From positions 146,050 through 210,049 of the forward strand of contig NZ_LMDG01000002.1 in assembly GCF_001426265.1 (NCBI RefSeq): a stretch of DNA of 64,000 nucleotides, written 5' to 3'. Position numbers and translations under genes: made by a program. Under the pieces are notes generated by a model that worked only from the letters and a program-made list of their open reading frames with translations, did no database searches and was not told the DNA's origin. This stretch comes from Rhizobium sp. Root1220 (GTDB lineage: Bacteria > Pseudomonadota > Alphaproteobacteria > Rhizobiales > Rhizobiaceae). This document shows positions 60,990 to 64,000 of the stretch, one piece after another (position 1 is the first letter of the stretch; each line of letters begins with the position of its first letter).

Positions 60990-62027
60990 ATGACACGTAA
61001 TGCCATTTCCGAAATCTGGTACACGCGCTGCCCGGTGCCGACGCCCGTCGGCCTTGCCGCGCAACTCGGTTATCTCGAGGAAAACTTCCGCAAAGACGGC
61101 GTGACACTGAAGTCGATCATCGATTCACCGGATCGCAACATCCGCCAGAGCCATTTCAACCACACGCTCGACTGGTCGTTCCGCCATGGCGGCAATGTCC
61201 CGCCGATCCGCGCCCGTTCCGAGGGACGCAAGACACGGCTGGTCGGCATCACCTGGACCGACGAGTTTCAGGCGATCATCACGCTGCCGGACACCGGCAT
61301 CAAGGCCACCAGGGACCTGAAGGGTCGCCGCTTCGGCATCGCCCGCCGGCCGGAAGGTATCGTCGACTTCATGCGAGCCACCGCATTGAAGGGGCTTATC
61401 TCCGCCCTCTCGCTCGAAGGCTTGGTGATCGGCGATGTCGAGATCGTCGATATCGCGCTTTCTGAGTCCGTACTGTCGACGCAGGAAGGCTCATCGCTGT
61501 TCGGGCTGAAGCGCCGGCAGGCCTATGGCGAGGAGGTCGCGGCCCTCATTCGCGGCGACGTCGATGCCATCTATGTGAAGGGCACGGCTGGGATCAACGT
61601 CGCCAACCTCATCGGCGCGGTCCAGGTGGCCGAGTTCGGCTTTCATCCCGATCCGAAGATCCGCATCAACTCCGGCTCGCCGCGGGTGCTGACGGTGGAT
61701 GAACTGCTGGCCGACGAACGGCCGGATCTCGTCACCCGCCTGCTGGAATCGATCTTCAAGGCAAGCGCATGGGCCGAAGCTCATCCCGAGGAAACGAGAC
61801 GTTTCGTCGCCCGCGAGGCAGGCGCCACGGAAGAGCAGGTTCTCGCCGCCAATGGCCCTGACATCCACAAGCACCTTGGCCTTGGGCTGCAGCCCGAGCT
61901 GGTCGATGCAATCGGCCACTACAAGGATTTCCTGCGCGATTTCGGCTACCTCGCCGCCGACTTCGACATCGCTGAATGGGTCGACCGTCGTCATATCGAC
62001 GGCTTCAACAGGCGCGCCGTGGCCTGA
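60990..62027 (+). CDS. DszB-like sulfinate desulfinase (binding-protein fold)
   Basis: A 345-residue protein with a periplasmic-binding-protein fold but no signal peptide. The N-terminus YTRCPVPTPVGLAAQ aligns with the DszB segment around its nucleophilic Cys27 (Cys14 here). SHFNHTLDW gives H55 and FRHGGNVPPI gives R65, matching DszB His60 and Arg70 with the same ten-residue spacing. Further similarity: LVGITWTDEFQAIITLPD, TRDLKGRRFGIAR, GDVDAIYVKGTAG. DszB hydrolyses aryl sulfinates to release sulfite. Its place between SfnG-like and acyl-CoA-dehydrogenase-type genes fits that. Absence of an export signal argues against a transport role. Alternative: a cytosolic NMT1/SsuA-like binding protein. 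Confidence 0.78.
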   Translation: MTRNAISEIWYTRCPVPTPVGLAAQLGYLEENFRKDGVTLKSIIDSPDRNIRQSHFNHTLDWSFRHGGNVPPIRARSEGRKTRLVGITWTDEFQAIITLPDTGIKATRDLKGRRFGIARRPEGIVDFMRATALKGLISALSLEGLVIGDVEIVDIALSESVLSTQEGSSLFGLKRRQAYGEEVAALIRGDVDAIYVKGTAGINVANLIGAVQVAEFGFHPDPKIRINSGSPRVLTVDELLADERPDLVTRLLESIFKASAWAEAHPEETRRFVAREAGATEEQVLAANGPDIHKHLGLGLQPELVDAIGHYKDFLRDFGYLAADFDIAEWVDRRHIDGFNRRAVA

Positions 62028-62046
62028 ACCGGGAGACTGAAAAACC

Positions 62047-63201
62047 ATGCTTCAGGAAAAAATCGACCCGGTGGACAAGGCACGGCGGCTCGCCATCGAT
62101 TTCGCCGAACGCGCCGCGCATTACGATAAGACGGGGGATTTCCCGTTCGAGAATTTCACCCGTCTCTTCGAATCCGGCCTGCTCGGCCTGGTCACCGCGC
62201 GCGAGCATGGCGGCCATGGCGGCGGGCTCGCTGAGGCTCAAGCTGTGATCAGCGAGATCGCGCGTGGCGAGCCTTCGACGGCGCTGGTACTGGCCATGCA
62301 CTATAACAGCCACTACAGCCTGCGCCGCTTCGCGAAGTGGCCGGCCCATCTTGCCGACCGGGTCCTGACGGCCAACCGGCTCGGCCCGGCGCTGATCAAT
62401 GCCGCCCAGGCCGAGCCGCGCATCGGCTCTCCCGCACACGGCGCGCTGCCAGAGACCATCGCGCGCCGCGACGGCGACGTGTGGCGCATCACCGGCCACA
62501 AGAGCTACGTGACCGGCATACCCGTGCTCAAATGGGTATCGCTGCTGGCGCTGACAGAAGAGGATCAGCCCCGGCTGGCGTCCTTCCTCGTTCCCACCGA
62601 CAGCCCCGGCCTGCGAATTGAAAAGGCATGGAATGCCGCCGGCATGCACGCGACGGCCAGCGACGATATCATTCTCGATGACGTCGTCATCCCACTGGAC
62701 GACATCGTCGAATTCCAGCCTGCCTCGGAACCGCTACGCCGCGAGGAGCACGCGACAGCCTTCTTCTTCTCGCTGATCGGCGCGGTCTACCATGGCGTGG
62801 CGCTTTCCGCCCGGGATCGCGTGCTCGCCTTCGCCGCCCACCATACACCGGCAAGTCTCGGCGCTCCGCTATCCACGGTCCCGCGCATTCAGGATGGCTT
62901 GGGAGAGATTGAAGTCCGGCTGGCAACCAATGCCCGCTTGCTGCGCTCGCTTGGCGAGGACGTCGATGCCGGCCGGGTCGTGGGAATGGACGGCATGCAT
63001 GTCCGCCACGTCGTCATCGACAACGCGGTTGCGATTACCAGCCTCGCCCTCGACCTCGCCGGGAACCCCGGCCTCAATCGCGATTTTCAGCTGGAGCGCC
63101 ACCATCGTGACGCCATCACCGCCCGTTCGCATGCACCGCAGAGCCACATGATCAGAACGATCGCCGCACGCAGCGCGCTCGGCCGGCTCGTAGCGCGATA
63201 G
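62047..63201 (+). CDS. Acyl-CoA-dehydrogenase-family flavoprotein
   Basis: A 384-residue protein with the acyl-CoA dehydrogenase fold: N-terminal helix region DKARRLAIDFAERAAHYDK, ITGHKSYVTGIPVLKWVSLLALTE, GLRIEKAWNAAGMHATASDDIILDDVVIPLDDI and a helical C-terminal domain. It lacks the DRHWRN block found in the other four relatives of the region, so it forms a third type and may be a dehydrogenase or a monooxygenase. It follows the DszB-like gene by 19 bp and is in the same operon. It may act on the organic product of desulfination or earlier on the sulfur atom. Confidence 0.83.
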   Translation: MLQEKIDPVDKARRLAIDFAERAAHYDKTGDFPFENFTRLFESGLLGLVTAREHGGHGGGLAEAQAVISEIARGEPSTALVLAMHYNSHYSLRRFAKWPAHLADRVLTANRLGPALINAAQAEPRIGSPAHGALPETIARRDGDVWRITGHKSYVTGIPVLKWVSLLALTEEDQPRLASFLVPTDSPGLRIEKAWNAAGMHATASDDIILDDVVIPLDDIVEFQPASEPLRREEHATAFFFSLIGAVYHGVALSARDRVLAFAAHHTPASLGAPLSTVPRIQDGLGEIEVRLATNARLLRSLGEDVDAGRVVGMDGMHVRHVVIDNAVAITSLALDLAGNPGLNRDFQLERHHRDAITARSHAPQSHMIRTIAARSALGRLVAR

Positions 63202-63252
63202 CTGAGCCACCGGCGCGCCTTCCCTGTTCGATTTCATGAATGCAGGCAGATT

Positions 63253-63819
63253 ATGAGCAACGACAGCGAATTCCTCTGGTACATACCGAACGACACCAGG
63301 CCGGGTCACCGCGGCGATGACGCAGTGGAAAACCACAATAGTCTGGCGACGTTGACTGAGCATGCCAGGGCACTCGAAGACCATGGCTGGAAAGGGGCAC
63401 TCATCGGAATGGGATGGGGTAGGCCCGACACGTTCACCGTCGCGACCGCGCTCGCGATAAGCACGCGGACGTTCGAGCCGTTGATCGCAATCCGTCCGGG
63501 CTATTGGCGGCCGGCGAACTTTGCCTCCGCCGCCGCGACGCTCGACCTTCTCACCGGCGGTCGTGTCCGTGTCAATATCGTCTCCGGCCTCGACAATCTC
63601 GCCGCCTATGGCGACCACGAGGGCGACCAGGCACAGCGCTACGGCCGAACAAAGGAGTTTACGCGGCTGGTCCGCAGGCTCTGGACCGAAGAGAACGTCA
63701 ATCATGACGGCGAGCATTTTGGCGTCGCTAAATCGACAGTCATGCCACGCATCGAAACCAAGGGGGGCCGTCGTCACCCCAAGCTCTATTTTGGCGCCGC
63801 CGCCGAGGCGGCCGTATGA
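63253..63819 (+). pseudogene. SsuD-like alkanesulfonate monooxygenase, 3' truncated
   Basis: Reads as the N-terminal half of an LLM-class alkanesulfonate monooxygenase: FLWYIPNDTRPG, then LEDHGWKGALIGMGWGRPD, IAIRPGYWRPANFASAAATL, LTGGRVRVNIVSG and HPKLYFGAAAEAAV, where SsuD continues PPLYFGGSS into the rest of the barrel. The frame stops at TGA 63817-63819 after 188 residues; E. coli SsuD has about 380. The flavin-binding half is incomplete, so activity is unlikely. The break lies 93 bp from the tRNA and probably marks the edge of the inserted or rearranged segment. Confidence 0.8.
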
Positions 63820-63856
63820 TCGGCTCTGGTCGTTGAGCTGCTTTGCGCACGCAAAA

Positions 63857-63880
63857 AGCCCTTCGGGTTAGCGAAGGGCT
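63857..63880 (-). terminator. tRNA-fMet transcript terminator
   Basis: Stem AGCCCTTCG/CGAAGGGCT (9 bp) with a 6-nt loop; on the minus strand it is followed by TTTTT (complement of 63853-63857). It lies 33 bases beyond the tRNA 3' end. Confidence 0.85.
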
Positions 63881-63912
63881 GTGTATGATCGAGCTGATTT
63901 TGCAAGTTTCGT

Positions 63913-63989
<77 letters not shown>

Positions 63990-64000
63990 TTACCAGGTTT

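Noticed and set aside
60990..62027. Periplasmic sulfonate/taurine binding protein (SsuA/NMT1)
   Set aside because: No signal peptide, and the N-terminal Cys-His-Arg set matches DszB rather than a ligand-binding pattern, so desulfinase is the better call.

Overview
The window is a high-GC alphaproteobacterial chromosome or large replicon segment, most likely from the Rhizobiaceae (Rhizobium/Ensifer/Agrobacterium group). Support for this is a Porin_2/RopA-type porin at the left edge, an HWE histidine kinase, an EcfG-type GGAAC-N16-CGTT promoter, a GreA/GreB-like protein of the type seen in rhizobia, many ABC-transported catabolic cassettes and an initiator tRNA at the right edge. All family calls come from reading motifs by eye. 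No database search was possible.

Region 1 (1-12.3 kb): a truncated porin, an Rrf2 regulator, and an Lrp/AsnC regulator divergent from tryptophan 2,3-dioxygenase. Next comes a divergent regulon around an FCD-type GntR regulator. Leftward runs livG-livF-livH-livM plus a DAO-family flavin oxidase, each overlapping the next by 4 bp. Rightward run gntR, a DUF3830 protein, a TIGR04076 protein, an aldo/keto reductase, an NTF2-like protein and a LivK-type binding protein. It looks like one self-contained uptake and catabolic pathway for an unknown, probably nitrogenous, substrate.

Region 2 (12.4-26 kb): mixed accessory and housekeeping genes. These are a secreted lectin-like protein, a CorA/ZntB transporter and an FAD amine oxidase. 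A sulfatase module follows (formylglycine-generating enzyme, exported HAD phosphatase, Tat-exported sulfatase), with the same 19-bp motif upstream of the first and last gene. Then come an aromatic-ring-type monooxygenase, a CAP lipoprotein, BON and GreA-like proteins, a YciE/DUF892 ferritin-like protein with an EcfG promoter, and an HWE kinase/response-regulator pair.

Region 3 (26-34 kb): a malonate decarboxylase operon mdcACDEGBFH with transporter but no regulator, bracketed by relics of an IS630-family and an IS3-family transposase.

Region 4 (34-63.8 kb): about 30 kb of organosulfur-type catabolism. It holds five flavin-dependent LLM monooxygenases (three NtaA/DszA-like, one SfnG-like, one truncated SsuD-like) and five acyl-CoA-dehydrogenase-fold monooxygenases (four resembling DszC/SfnB and one more divergent). 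It also holds a nitroreductase-type flavin enzyme, a triple-rhodanese protein, three Tat-signal Dpp-type binding proteins, one complete DppBCDF transporter, a LysR regulator and a protein at 60990-62027. That protein has the ABC-binding-protein fold but keeps the Cys/His/Arg catalytic set of the desulfinase DszB. The inferred logic is uptake of a sulfonated or sulfone compound, stepwise S-oxidation by FMNH2-dependent enzymes, C-S cleavage and sulfite release. The island stops at a truncated SsuD-like gene next to tRNA-fMet (63913-63989, minus strand).
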